Shown in pieces: positions 1-11,307 of a DNA stretch of 64,000 nucleotides; within the stretch, counting starts at the first letter, position 1; each line of letters begins with the position of its first letter. The notes beneath the pieces are model-generated. The model did not search any database and was not told where the DNA came from. It worked only from the letters and a program-made list of their open reading frames with translations. The stretch is from contig OV884011.1 in NCBI GenBank assembly GCA_930367205.1, positions 115,875,866-115,939,865 on the forward strand. The letters run 5' to 3'. A program made the translations under genes and the position numbers. This DNA is from Acanthosoma haemorrhoidale (taxonomy: Eukaryota; Arthropoda; Insecta; Hemiptera; Acanthosomatidae).

Positions 1-2299
1 TTATTTTGCCTTCTTGATAAGTTGGATTAAATATTATATAAAAACTCCACAATATCTAATATCACAACAATGTATATATATTAAAAAATCTTTGTTTTTC
101 CTACAGAGGAAATAGCTATACAGAATGAGGGATCGGTATGACTTGATTCAACATTGATGTTCAACAAACAATCTACTAAGTGATTCAAAACAGTACAGTA
201 TCAATAGAGCTAAGACCGAGGAGTTAGAATTCAATCTTGCACCATCCAGAGGCGTAGGTTGAGTCTAATCTGGCAATCGGTTAGCTTCACCAGCACTCCG
301 ACTGTTTGGAGTTTAATATCTCTAAGTGGGCCTGTCTTATCTCTTATCCATTAGCTGCCCTCCCCCATCATGTCCCATCATAATTTATCCCGTTTCAGCA
401 TTCCATTCGGTGCTTCTAGCTTAGATAGATTCTTCGTCTTGGATAGATGCTGAGCTGCGAGTTACTTCGATGCTGCCTTGGCTATCATGATCTTTTATTG
501 TTGGTAATATTTAATCAGGAGTAAGTGGGTTGCTGAGGTATCATGGGGACCTCTTCCTGAACCTAGCGTCCTTCAGATCAATTTGGCTAATGCTTGTGCT
601 GTGTATTTATTTTTATTTTGTATGTTTGTATATTGTATATACTAGAGGGGTGAGAAAGTGAATGTGATATTGTAAGTGCCGTATGCATGAGAACACTTAT
701 TACAATTGTGGAAATCTATGAATGGATATATTGTTTATTATTATTAAGTTAGAAAATGTGTTCTTCTGGGTTGGAGCTCGGGTCTTTAATCCTATTTCGT
801 ATTAGTACATTGTAAAACTACATTTTCACGATCGGTCACTGAGGAAAATATATTTATCATATATAAAGGAAAACATAAATACATAATGTACATGTATAAT
901 ATATTATATATGTCGATCCACTTACCTAATTTTTAGTGACCATGCAGCTACACTATACTGAAAAATATAACATGATGCATTGAATTAAATTGATTTAGTA
1001 TGCTATTTGACACGATTATATCGAGTCACTGTAAATTTATTGCATTGTAGTAAATGTTAAAAATAAAATTGGTTAACCAACCTGATTTCTGTCCCCAATT
1101 GGGTTATTTCCCGTAGGTAAATTACGAGTTTTTTCAATGGAGGGTTTATTTGGATATTAAAAATGAAGACAGATAGAAAATAATAGACGTAACGAAATAA
1201 ACTGATTGATATGAATACATTTTAATTGAAAACTAAATTTTAACATAGTTGATCTTCTTTTACTGTACAGCGTTGTCTTCTAGGGAAATTTTATTGCGGA
1301 CTGATCTTATAATCAGCTCTGACAAAGGCCTATCTGTCTCGTCTCAAAACTGAATTCTGGAAGCCTGACTGTCTCACTTGCCTTCTCTCCAACCCTCTCT
1401 ATGAAGAAAAGCTGTCTCCGTCAGATAGGATTTCATGTCGATGTCCCCCCCCCCAATATCCCCTCCATTCTCTCGGGCAAGCGTCTATCCATTTTCTTTC
1501 CGCCTGCCATCCTGTGGGCATCATAAACTGCCAACGAAGGAGGATTTTCGACTTCTTCAACCATCTGTCTGTTTGGTACTAGAAGGGTTTTATAGTGCCA
1601 TATCCTGACATGGCGAACTTTGCACCTACGCCCTTTAGCCTAATTGCCCCCTTTTTAATGGCTAATTATTCCCTGGTACGTACGCTATGGTTTTCGCTAC
1701 CTTATACCCTTATCAAGGGAATATTGTCCTGACAAGAAATAATCTAAAGCATTATTCTTAACAAATTTACTAATATATTTACAGAAAACTTATGGGCTAC
1801 TATGAACTTATATACGTCTTAATTTCTATTAAATTATAAAAAATGAGGTAATTCCACATATAGCCACCTAATAGTGTTTTGGGGTCCTTAATCCGTAAAT
1901 TTCGTGCATGCTGTTATTATGTAATGTTTATTTAGCGGGTAATTGCTTGCTAATAACCAATCAATTTGCTTACCTCCCCCTAGCTTGGACTGTGCATTTA
2001 TTGTGACCGTATTTTTCTCATTATCCGGCCCATCATTCCACACGTCTCTCATCGGACGCCCTCTTTTGCACAGGAATCTGTGTCCTCTTACCTATTTCTA
2101 ACACAAGATGATTACGCTATTATACATTATGTAATTCTCTAAAAGTATATTTTGATCATTTAATTGCTCTTTAATCAATAAAAATAAATTTTTTTTTAAT
2201 TCTTCTTTGTGGTTCCTGATTAGCCTAATAGCTAAAATTATTTACAGAATTAGCCCTGCTCTTTTAGAGCAATTATAATTTTTTTATTACTAATTTTAC
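1..2299. other. AT-rich spacer, no gene recognised
   Basis: No convincing ORF, RNA gene or complete mobile element was seen. A pyrimidine-rich stretch around 1370-1560, including a run of C at about 1446, looks weakly coding in pieces but is full of stops in every frame. A segment at about 620-715 vaguely resembles the 3' UTR of the family I LINE found at 59-62 kb, too weakly to annotate. At 94-112 there is a pyrimidine tract ending in CAG, followed by sequence that stops quickly in all frames. Confidence 0.5.
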
Positions 2300-2723
2300 T
2301 GAGAAGTCTTGTCCACTAGTTTCTTTTAATTCCATTCCTCTCCCTGTATCCGAGTTAGTACGGTACTTAGGCTTTCATCTCGACAAACGGCTGACCTGGA
2401 ACCCACATACCGAGGCTAAAAAGACAAGAACTAAACAGACGCTTTGGACAGCTGTACAGACTGCTTCGAAGGACATCCCATCTCTCAATAGAAAATAAAC
2501 TACTTATCTACAAAGTTATACTTAAGCCAATCTGGACATACGGAATAGAGCTATGGGGGAAAGCAAAAAGGTTGATCATCAAGCGCATCCGTACTGTATT
2601 AACTGTAAATACTGTGTGCATGACAATTGTAAATATGGTATGGATGAAAACATTTATCACAATTACTTAATACGCAATGAGTCAGAATGTAATTTTATCA
2701 TAATAAAGTTGTCTAAAAAAAAA
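2300..2723 (+). mobile_element. LINE family I remnant, internally deleted
   Basis: This is a degraded piece of the Jockey-type retrotransposon whose best copy lies at 58679-62477. The first part (about 2300-2590) reads as the region after the RT active site: the block corresponding to YLGFHLDKRLTWNPH is visible, followed by the IENKLLIYKV block and the WTYGIE(L)WG block. After about 2590 the sequence jumps directly to the last part of the family's 3' UTR (the GTAAATAT-GTATG-ATGA segment and an AATAAAG motif). It ends in a short A run at 2715-2723, so a large internal deletion has removed the C-terminus and most of the UTR. There are frame breaks and it cannot be functional. Confidence 0.8.
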
Positions 2724-5235
2724 TTTAGGGATAACGGAAATTTTTTTTTTTTTTTGACAAACTGTGTTTTTAAGATTTAAGGTCAATTCGGGTATCCTGA
2801 AGTTGCTCAGATACGGTTGATTCTTTTTATTTAGCATTGTTGGGTTATCTCTGGTTATATTACAAGGATTGTTATTAAGATTTTGAGGCTTGAACAAAAA
2901 ATAATAATATGAAAACCAAGTCCCACGATTCACGCATGATTTTTTGGCATTTACATAGCAAAAATTAAAATTTCATTTTTATCCCACAAACTTTTTGTTC
3001 CAAGTTTCGCCAAGCTGGCTAAAAATTTCAGCTTTTAACAAACAACTTGTGCATTTACAAAGTGATTTTCTAGCGGGGAACATGGTAAGATTTGTGGTAA
3101 CGCTCATGAGCTGCATCAAATATGTCAAAAATTATGGATTGCAGAAATGTGCTCGAGCTAATCAAATCTACGCTGCTAGGGAGGGAGGGTGTGGAAATAA
3201 GAACCAAATAATTGACTGAAGAATAGTTTATTAAATATACAAATAAAAAACAAATACTGAAAATATCCTAAAGATCTTCCTAGCTCAATGATATATTTTA
3301 AATCATTAAGTAAAAATATTTTAAATATTGCTCGGCTAATAATGACCTACCGAGATTCACTTATGAATTTTTCTGTCCTTGCATTGTTCACATATGTATC
3401 TTTTTTGTTATTTAATTTTATTTCTACTGATTGTATCTTTTACACCAGCTTTACTCTTGCTATCATCGTCGCAAAAAAAAAAAAAAAAAATCTCTTATAG
3501 TCCCCTGTACTTTAGGTGCTGGGAAGATTCCCCTTCGGACTTGTCGTAGTGTTGATGCATATCCTTATCATACTTTACTTGATCGTTTCTAAAATACTAT
3601 TTAAAGATAAACAAATTTTTTGTTGATGTAAACAGAGGTCTAATTCGCTTTTAGCAGCTTTAAGAACATCCAATTATAAGCCGTAACATGCCAGTATTTT
3701 TGTTTGTAGTCGAGTGATGAGCTATTTCCTCACAAATTAACATCAAAGTCTGAAGACAAGAAATGTGCATAAAAAAGTATTTCCATTCATAAACTATTTA
3801 ATAACTAAAAGAGTAATATTTGATGGATACTGACGTGAAATAAAGCCCGTCGTAGAAGAGGCTAGAATAGTTTGTGCAGAAGACCACCCTCCAGTCATTT
3901 TATAGCACTGGTTGCTCTGGTGTTCTCTCCAGTATGATCGGACTTGTCTAGCCTCAAGGGTTGTCGTGGCAGGGTGAGTAGCTTGAAACATCAAATTTAA
4001 TTTTTAATAGCAATCACGATGTTAAGATAAGTTTTTTGTTAACTTACTATAGATTGGATAAATTAATTTTGACACCTAATTATTTTGTGTGGTGGTGCTA
4101 TTATTGCTGCTCATAATCGTTGTTGACTATACAAAACCTGCCAACCATTACAAATCACGAGAACAAGGCACATAATGCCTTTTTTTTTTTTTATGCTGTT
4201 GCTATTATAATCCAACAAAATCTCAAAGGGTATTACGTACTAAAAACCTTTGATTCGTACCCTAATTTGTGATACTAATCATTATACGATGTTCATGCAT
4301 TATTCTTTCGGGTGTTGTTTTTGTTTTCTTATCGTGGCATTAAGTAGACCTATGAAGGGTTATATTTTTTTAAGATTACAGCGATATCTCACTTATTAGT
4401 TTTATTGTATGTATTAATTTTCTGTTAAGCAGTCATCGTTCTGAAGGGTGTTTTATTTACCATATTTTTAATTTTTCATTAGATGGCTCAAGTGAGGATG
4501 AGATGAGAGTACGAAAGAGCGCTTTGTCACAAGATTCAACTCAAAATCTCCACCAGCCATAAACTTGCTTTGAAACTTATTTTGGGGGATAAAAACTTTT
4601 TGCCACTGCTCTGAGTGCATAAACTAAATTAGCTCTTAGTAAGGCCTCTTCATTCGACTGCGTTATTTTAAAGTGTTATTTGGTGTTCCTTTAACGTCTT
4701 CGATGTTTATATCCTTAGATTCATTAAAACAAATGTACGGACTGAGATTATATATGTATAAATTATAAGTATACTGCCGTTTGTGTTAAAATTCCCAACG
4801 ATAGCTTTGAGTACATTGCTTTTGGAACGGTTATCCGGCGAAGGATTAATATTTTATATACGATATTAAGGACTCGTCATTTCTCTTGGATTATTTATTA
4901 TCTCTGCTTCCAAAACCTCTTTCATCCATGCGAATAATTTATATGCGCAGAAAACGGGAGATACGTCTTTGAGGCTACTAAAATATTTCATCCTCCTCAT
5001 TATTGAAGTATGCTGATAACGTACCCTCTAACCTATTTACAGTAAAAAACATAAACCGATGAAGACTTTTTTTTTTTTTTTTAACCGGCGTTCGGAACCG
5101 GGAGAGGAAACTTTTATTTTTTAGAGCAGAGCCTTTGAAATAAGGGTTTTTTTTTGCCGCTTAGGAAGTGTAGTAACCTGAAGATAACCCGATCTGCCAT
5201 TTTCTTAATTTCAATTAATAAATAAATAATAATTT
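2724..5235. other. AT-rich spacer
   Basis: Only short chance ORFs, A/T homopolymers (for example around 3473-3490, 4182-4192 and 5067-5082) and unstructured AT-rich sequence were seen. No family was recognised. Confidence 0.5.
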
Positions 5236-5927
5236 TCCCGCTTTTCGGCGTATTCTTTTTAATTTAAAGGATTTTGAATTTTCTTTATTGGATTTATGGG
5301 GGGAGTACTTTGCGACTTTTGAAGGGAGTGTACGAATTTAGACCCAGGTCTTTTGTTTATGCACAGTCAAGTATAGAAAGCTAAAACAATGAAAGGAGGA
5401 AGATTGGATTTGCCTTGTATTTTTTTTGATACAATGCAGCAATATTAGCACGAAATATATATTAAAAACATCAAAGATTAAAAGATAATAACATTTTAAA
5501 GGGAAAATATAAATGTATCGCTAAAGCCTATAGAAATTATAAATAAAAGGCTAACAACTTAGAATTGAGGGGAACAATGCCATTCGCGTAATATTTACAA
5601 AAATCGTAATATTTATATATCATGATTGGTTAAAGTAGTGACAGGGCTGGGACGTGCTTGAGACGTCTTGGATTTTTGTAGCCATAGTTGCAAGTATATA
5701 TGTATAATTGTGTCCAATCATTATAAACTGACAATAAATTAAATATAAATATGATGTTTACATACTATGAATTCTATTTCTCCAATTTTAATGCCATTCA
5801 TTCTTTCTTCTGGATAATTCTATCGAATAAAAACCTGATGTCATATAGTCACATATAACCCCCAATATTATTTTATATGGATTATATGAAATAATAAATG
5901 CATTGTTTTCAGCTTCAGAATAATACA
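5236..5927. repeat. AT-rich dispersed repeat, copy 1
   Basis: A non-coding repeat unit of about 690 bp. Its first ~160 bp recur directly downstream at 5928-6085, sharing a TTTAAAGG-TTTTGAATTTT core and GGGGAGTACTTTGCGA. Its later part recurs at 8668-9177 and, beyond a mariner insertion, at 10375-10512; the shared block AACAATGCCATTCGCGTAA is at about 5573 and 8803. There is no ORF and no clear terminal repeat, so it could be a MITE-like element, a non-autonomous element or a low-copy satellite unit. Confidence 0.6.
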
Positions 5928-6085
5928 GCTTTTCGACTTATTCATTTCTTAATTTAAAGGGTTTTGAATTTTTTTATTGCAATGTTCATAAAAGGGGAGT
6001 ACTTTGCGATTTTCGAAGGAAGCATAAGAATTATAATTATAAGTATGGAATGATTAAACAATGAATTAAATTTGCCTTATCGCCT
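5928..6085. repeat. AT-rich dispersed repeat, partial tandem copy
   Basis: This starts again with the head of the unit at 5236 (CTTTTCG-TATTC, then TTTAAAGGGTTTTGAATTTT) and follows it as far as the AAATTTGCCTTA segment. It then diverges. The arrangement is a partial head-to-tail duplication. Confidence 0.6.
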
Positions 6086-8667
6086 GAAGACGATTGGACA
6101 GTTGCAAAAACGTGTCGTTTCGTTGTTGGGTGACGTCGATTGCTTTGAGGTTCTAAGTTTTAATTTTGCTTAGTTTTGTCCTTCTTACGGCCATGTAGTA
6201 AATATCTACCGTTCTGTTTTATGCAGATCGAAGAGATTAATAAATTATACCATCAAAAGAATATATTCTAATCTCTTGTAACTTTCATGTACCAATGTTA
6301 AGTCTTTCTTGAACGAAATTGTTTTCTCTACTTTGTTTTTTGACCGTATTACTTGGCCCGTTTTTAACATCAGAGATAACAGTATTCTTTTGTCCTGTAG
6401 TAAACATTTGTGACTGTTTGCTAAACTAACCGCGGGGGGATGTTTTAAAAGCACTGGAAGAAAATTAGAAAGCAGAACTATTTGTAACATCTAAATTTAA
6501 AAGGATATTTCCGAAGCTCTGTTCCACAGTTGGTTTACCATAGTCAAGATCAGGGCGGATCTGCAATCCATAGAGCGATGTGAACATTTTCAAAGAACTT
6601 CCCTGCTGATATTTCCCAAACATTTTAAAATGTTTTGTTGCTGCGTGAACTTGTCACTGACGGTTTTGACATTTTTAATCGCCTCTAAAAAAATCAGGCC
6701 GAACGCTTTGACCGTTGGAAAACCAAGTCTTTCTCAACAGGTGAGGTAAAATAATTAGGTTTTAAAAGCAATTTATCTTTCTATCAAACTTATGCATTGG
6801 TGTTAGACAACTTGAAATCCATCCTTTAACCATGTGCGCATTATTTGCTTGACATGTATTACTTCTTGGTAAATGCTTCTTTAATTTCCACTGAATATGG
6901 AATGTTAGAAGTCGTATAGTACTGCGTTGAAAGGTATGTGGAATATGAGAAAGGATATGTTAAGGTCCATGTGGAGGGTTTTAGTTGTGTTGTAGAAAGG
7001 TTCATTGACTTTGCCTCTCGGCTCTCAGAAAGATTGTTCTTTCGATATTTCTCGAGAGCTTTACAGTTTTTTCTGTGGATATTTTAGATATAACTGATGT
7101 ATCATACATTTTCAATAATAATTAAATTTCAGATCAATGATGGAGACAGTCTCATATTTCTGTCGGTGCTTGGTGTTATCAATATTTCATCACAAGCAGT
7201 TATATAAATGAATGAGGAATTGTTTTTAAGCAATGAATGATGAGGTAATTTTCGATTTTTTTTTATTGTTTCCTCTGGCAGTAACCCGGCCAACAGGGAG
7301 TACGTTTGTATGCAGGCACCCCTATCGGATCCTATGTATATGCACACTGTTTTACAAGATTTTAATAAACATAATATTAGGAGGATACTGTTTATGAGGA
7401 TATACCCTGTTTATGAGGATACTTTTGCTTACTGGCCAACGTTCCTCGGAAACACAGGATGAACTGCCTGCCAGGTAGGTGCGATGAAGATATGACCTAA
7501 GGCTCTATGGGCCGTTAAGAACTAAGTCGATTGAAAGGTTAATTTACCTTCGCTAAAGGTTCTTTAGCTCTTGACATTGCTGTAGGGGAGGAGTATCAGC
7601 TAGTTTCGGATCCATTTGGTGTCGCAGACCAATCACATTTCCATCAAGATAGCGATCTACTTCTTGCAATTTCCAGGCTTTCGCAGTTTTCAATTGCCAG
7701 TTCGATTGTTTTCAATGCGGGAACCTGCTCAGGGCGTTTGTTTGGACAATTTTCACTGAATCATTACTCATCATTACGCAAGCAGAACCAACAAAATTTT
7801 CATGATTGCTTTCGTCTGTATAAATTTCAATATTTGACGGAGAGTTGGTAATTCATATTTTTATTTCTATGTTTTTAAATAGTTTATTCAATCCATAAAA
7901 TTGGTGTGATTGAAGGATGACACGAATAATTACTCCATTGAATTCATTGATGTTTTCTCTATCAAAGTAGCATTCAGATTCATTAAATTACATAATCTTC
8001 TCTTTTCTTATTTATCTTTTTAACTCTCAACGATTTTTTGCTACGCCGCTTTCTGAAAAGCTGAGTATTTCTCGTAAGAATGAATTGAATTCCTCATTTT
8101 ATCTATCTGATCGTGAAATCATCAAATGCTCTGATAATCTCTGTAATTTCAAAGTTTTTCATAAATCTATAGATATTGTTTAGTTAAACTTTCAATTAGA
8201 TCTTTGGGTACTGAACTTCTTTAGATTCCAGGGAGTGACCAGTAACAGGAAAGTGATTGTATTAATAAGAAACTTATTAACTCATTTGGATGCTTAATCC
8301 ATTCTGCCACATTTATTAATCCATACGTTTTTCAGTGGATGTTTAGATACGAACCATACTTGTTAAATTGAGACATGCTATGAACAGCCTTAACCCACCC
8401 ATTGTTTCAATTCTTCATGAGATTCATACATACAGAACAACTTTGGAAAAAATTTAATATGATATATTAAGGATTCATGTACATAATAAAATACAAATTA
8501 TAATTATTGTAAATAGTTTTTAAATTTTTAACTATTTTTAACTAATTTAGATTTTAGGAGATGGAATAATTGAAATTGAAATTTGAATTAACTCCATATG
8601 TTCGTTTCTTTTTTGGCAAGCGCTTTCGACATCCCACTTATTTTATCCTCGGGCAATGGAAATCATA
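6086..8667. other. AT-rich spacer
   Basis: No supported gene. The two minus-strand ORFs of 70-80 codons here show no recognisable domain and no coding-like bias compared with their surroundings. A small direct repeat of about 20 bp around TTATGAGGATA lies near 7390-7420. Confidence 0.45.
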
Positions 8668-9177
8668 CAACACGAAATACATATTAAAACCATCAAAAAT
8701 TAAAATATAAAAAACTGTTAACATCTGAAAGATAAAATATAAATGTATAAATAATTCCCATAAAAATTATAAATAAAAGGCTTAAAAATTAGAGTTAAGG
8801 AAAACAATGCCATTCGCGTAAAATTTAATAATATTAATATGTAAACCAATGTCATAGGATAGTAATCAGCGCCACACAATTGTCAGTCCTGAACACTATC
8901 GAGGGCTGACTAAAATGGCACCAATTGGAGATAAATCTAGAACTTGCCAGCTAAAGAAAAGTTTTGAAGAGAAACGAACATTTGGTGCTATTTGAAAACT
9001 AAAATATATTGAGTCCTCAATTTATTGAATATGGGGGATAAATATATTTATATAAATATCTTTGAAAACATTTTTGGAGCCATATACAAAACCCTTAATT
9101 GAGATGGATGGGTTTTGTCTTAATTTGTTTTGTAGCCATAGTGTTAAGTGTTTAAATAAACATTAAATGAAATATTA
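8668..9177. repeat. AT-rich dispersed repeat, copy 2, left part
   Basis: This aligns by eye with 5449-5700: the CACGAAATA-ATATTAAAA start, the ATAAATAAAAGGCT block, the CCATTCGCGTAA block and a TTTTGTAGCCATAGT block. It stops at the TA target of the mariner at 9178; the rest of the repeat resumes at 10375. About 250 bp in its middle have no counterpart in copy 1. Confidence 0.6.
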
Positions 9178-10374
9178 GGGGGACCGGAACGTAATTTTGT
9201 TTTCTTACATTAAATTCAAACACATACATTTTTAACGAGTTTTTATTTTTAATCAATGATAAATCACCCTCATTATCAACAACCTTTTGTAAATTCTAGT
9301 GTGCAAATTTTCAATGCCTCATCGATAAAAATGAATTGGTTTTTGAGCTAAATATATAGAGATGGCATTTTGGATATCACCCAAATTTGCATATCTTTTG
9401 CCACTTAGAAAGTGTTGAAACGAAAGGAATAATGGAAATCCTATGGCGCAACATCGGGCGAGTATGGTGGGTGAGGCAGTACCTCCCACCATAGTTCATT
9501 AATTTTTTCCGGGGTTCGTCTTACGCAGTGCGGTCTTGCTTGCATTATCGTGTTGCAGAATAACGCCTTTCCTGTTGACAATTGCTGGCCACATTTCAAT
9601 TAAAAATTTACTTACACAATTGTTCACAGTAAAGGTCTGCATTCACAGTCACAGTCTGTCCAGGTTTCAGCACTTCAAAATGAACAACGCCGCGAATGCT
9701 CCACCAAACACACAAAAGCGACTTTTTGGGAGCCTGGCTTAGCACTACTTCGTGGCGATTCATTTAGATAGAGCCACTGCCTTTTGCGTTTTGGATTATC
9801 ATAGTGGACCCACTTTTCATCTCCGGTGATCAAGCGATCAAAAAACGGTTCTGTATTGTGCCGTTGAAGCAATAAGTTGTTTTGGATTTCTTCGGACAGA
9901 TTATGCGGGACCCAAACACCTGCTCTGCTTACTTTCCCAATCTGCTGCAAATTTTCTTGGATGGTCGACCAAGGTTGGTTAAGACTGTTCGACAACTCCT
10001 CGATTGTCTGACACGGATTAGCTTCCACTTACGCTCTTAACACGTCATTGTCTAACGTTGTTGGTCTTCCTGATCGATACGAGTTGGAAAGATAAAATTA
10101 CTGGATTTTAACTTGAAAAACCATTTTTGGCACTTACGAAAGTCTAATGCATTCGGATAAACTCAAAAACCATGCAATGATATGTACCTCTTCTGGTATT
10201 TGGCTGGAAATTTCACCCAAAATTGTAAAAAAAAAATTTTAATTTAATTATTTACTACTAAACAAGTCACTATAACCTCAGAATGTCTTTGCCACGACTT
10301 TGATGTACACAATGAGCTGACAATTGACAATCAGATAGTGACATGCACTAAAACGACATTACTTTCCGGTCCTC
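9178..10374 (-). mobile_element. mariner-family DNA transposon, inactive
   Basis: A 1,197-bp element flanked by TA on both sides (9176-9177 and 10375-10376), the target duplication of Tc1/mariner elements. The terminal inverted repeats are imperfect: the left end reads GGGGGACCGGAACGTAAT and the right end, complemented, GAGGACCGGAAAGTAAT. The inside encodes a degenerate transposase on the minus strand (separate entry). The length is typical of mariners (about 1.3 kb). It lies inside the second copy of the AT-rich repeat (8668-10512), so it inserted after that repeat. Stops and frameshifts make it non-autonomous now. Confidence 0.92.
9430..10165 (-). pseudogene. mariner transposase remnant
   Basis: The family cuts and pastes its own DNA through a D,D34D catalytic triad. 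Reading leftwards from about 10165, the helix-turn-helix region is seen as a CQKWF block, a SSNFDLSNSYRSGRPTTLDN linker and an EANPCQTIEELSNSLNQPWS block, then the WVPHNLSEE linker. The first catalytic Asp lies in ITGDEKWVHYDNP, the second in ILQHDNA and the third in PYSPDVAP. The clean part is 9675-10028 (about 117 codons). An in-frame TAA at about 10029, a frame change near 9680 and further stops downstream break it. All three acidic positions are still legible, so the decay is moderate. Assignment to mariner is firm; the subfamily is not. Confidence 0.9.
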
Positions 10375-10512
10375 TATAATATTATAATCGGATTTATGGT
10401 TTCTTCTGGATAATTCTATAAAATAAAAACCTCGGTAAATAGTCGCTCACCTCTAGTCATATATAACTATCAATAATATTTCATATAGAAGATATAAAAT
10501 AATAACTACATT
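10375..10512. repeat. AT-rich dispersed repeat, copy 2, right part
   Basis: Continuation of the repeat at 8668-9177 after the mariner. It matches 5800-5915 (the TTCTTCTGGATAATTCTAT start, AATAAAAACCT, and TAGTCATATATAAC). It ends at the target duplication of the element that begins at 10513. Confidence 0.6.
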
Positions 10513-10678
10513 TGTCGGGCTCAGGTTAACTGAGTATCCCCAAAGTGGGGAGGAGACGCCCGCTGCGGGCTAGGGTCGCTACAACCTCTTAGTTGCTGTC
10601 CGGCGAGCGCCCAAAAAGAGATAAGACGGGCGGCCCTGTGGTCTTTTGCGCTGGCTGCCGACCTAGTCGGGGGGCAGC
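10513..10678. repeat. Left 166-bp inverted repeat
   Basis: The inverted partner is at 11142-11307. The outer segment 10513-10582 begins TGTCGGG and ends TCGCTACA, i.e. it has the end signatures of the window's gypsy LTRs in minus orientation. The inner ~95 bp are unrelated to the LTRs seen elsewhere. The arms could fold into a long hairpin. Confidence 0.8.
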
Positions 10679-10679
10679 T

Positions 10680-10949
10680 GAAATTCGCGTTGATCCATTA
10701 CAGTGTGGGAGGGAGACTGCGGCAGTATATCCCGAAAGGTTCGGGCTGAAACTGTCTGCGGAAAAGTCGCTCTTAGGACAGCAGCAGGTAAACTTTTTCG
10801 GCCATACAATCTCTTGCGCGGGTGTGCAACCAGACCACAGTAAAGTCGAGGCGATCCAGTGGATGACCGTCCCGAAAGATGTCAAGGGAATCCGACTACT
10901 ACTCGGGTCCTTAAATTACTTTCGGCGATTTGTCCCAGAAATGGCGGAG
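10680..10949 (+). pseudogene. Ty3/gypsy reverse transcriptase fragment
   Basis: About 90 codons from the end of a gypsy-type RT, where the palm gives way to the thumb and the connection to RNase H. Visible family blocks are FGLKLSAEKS, VNFFGHTIS-GVQPD, KVEAIQ, VPKDVKGIRLLLG and LNYFRRFVP, in the usual order. The frame is open here, but the catalytic YxDD region upstream and the RNase H and integrase downstream are absent. After the ...VPEMAE block the reading runs into LTR-derived sequence and has no meaning as protein. It is a captured fragment; no gypsy internal region survives anywhere else in the window. Confidence 0.85.
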
Positions 10950-10957
10950 TACCTAGT

Positions 10958-11130
10958 GTTCACTCGCCTTTGGGATTCGAACGGTTTTTGCCTACCCTTA
11001 GATACCGAGTGTGAATTCGTGGTCATTCCAAGACCACACAAACTACCTATAAACCTACCCTGTACCTCTTCTCCTGAGCATAGTGCTTTGTCGGGGCACA
11101 CACCTTCTAAAGATCTTATGGAGTCAGATC
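10958..11130 (+). repeat. Captured gypsy LTR fragment
   Basis: This matches the reverse complement of about 39705-39875 inside the solo LTR at 39607-40468. Shared landmarks are CACTCGCCTTTGGGAT, GAGTGTGAATTCGTGGTC, TGTCGGGGCACA and GGAGTCAGAT. It is in the same orientation as the RT fragment upstream, but no intact LTR end lies at either junction. Confidence 0.75.
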
Positions 11131-11141
11131 AAAACGAATTA

Positions 11142-11307
11142 GGCTGCCCGCCGTCTAGGCCGGCAGCCAGGGTGTAAGACCACAGGTCCGCCCGCTTTAT
11201 CTCTTTCTGTGCGCTCGCCGGACGGCGGCTAAGAGGTTGTAGCGACCCTAGCCTGCGGCGGGCGTCTCCTCCCCACATTGGGGATACTCAGTTATCTGAG
11301 CCCGACA
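11142..11307. repeat. Right 166-bp inverted repeat
   Basis: Inverted copy of 10513-10678. The last 70 bp run TGTAGCG...CCCGACA, a miniature with the same ends as the 860-950-bp LTRs in this window. It is followed by ACATG, the probable target duplication. Confidence 0.8.

Larger units (their letters stand above)
10513..11307. mobile_element. Chimeric gypsy-derived element with long inverted ends
   Basis: A 795-bp unit bounded by TGTCGGG at the left and CCCGACA at the right, with ACATT before and ACATG after it, a probable 5-bp target duplication with one mismatch. Its outer 166 bp on each side are inverted copies of each other (roughly 85% alike by eye). Between them lie a gypsy-type RT fragment (10680-10949) and a piece of an LTR like the one at 39607-40468 (10958-11130), both readable on the plus strand. 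The outermost 70 bp of each arm run from TGTCGGG to GCTACA, the same two ends as the solo LTRs elsewhere here. It is GC-rich compared with its surroundings. It could be a fold-back-like non-autonomous element or a product of aberrant gypsy cDNA joining. Confidence 0.75.

Noticed and set aside
620..715. Possible family I LINE 3' UTR on the plus strand
   Set aside because: Resemblance is limited to AT-rich words around ATGAGAACA-TTATTACAATT; no ORF2 part, no poly-A, and the match is too weak to separate from chance.
1300..1600. Pyrimidine-rich stretch looking like a LINE RNase H or DNA-binding tail (LSRLKTEFW-like reading)
   Set aside because: Every frame has stops within a short distance and no ordered set of family motifs could be followed.
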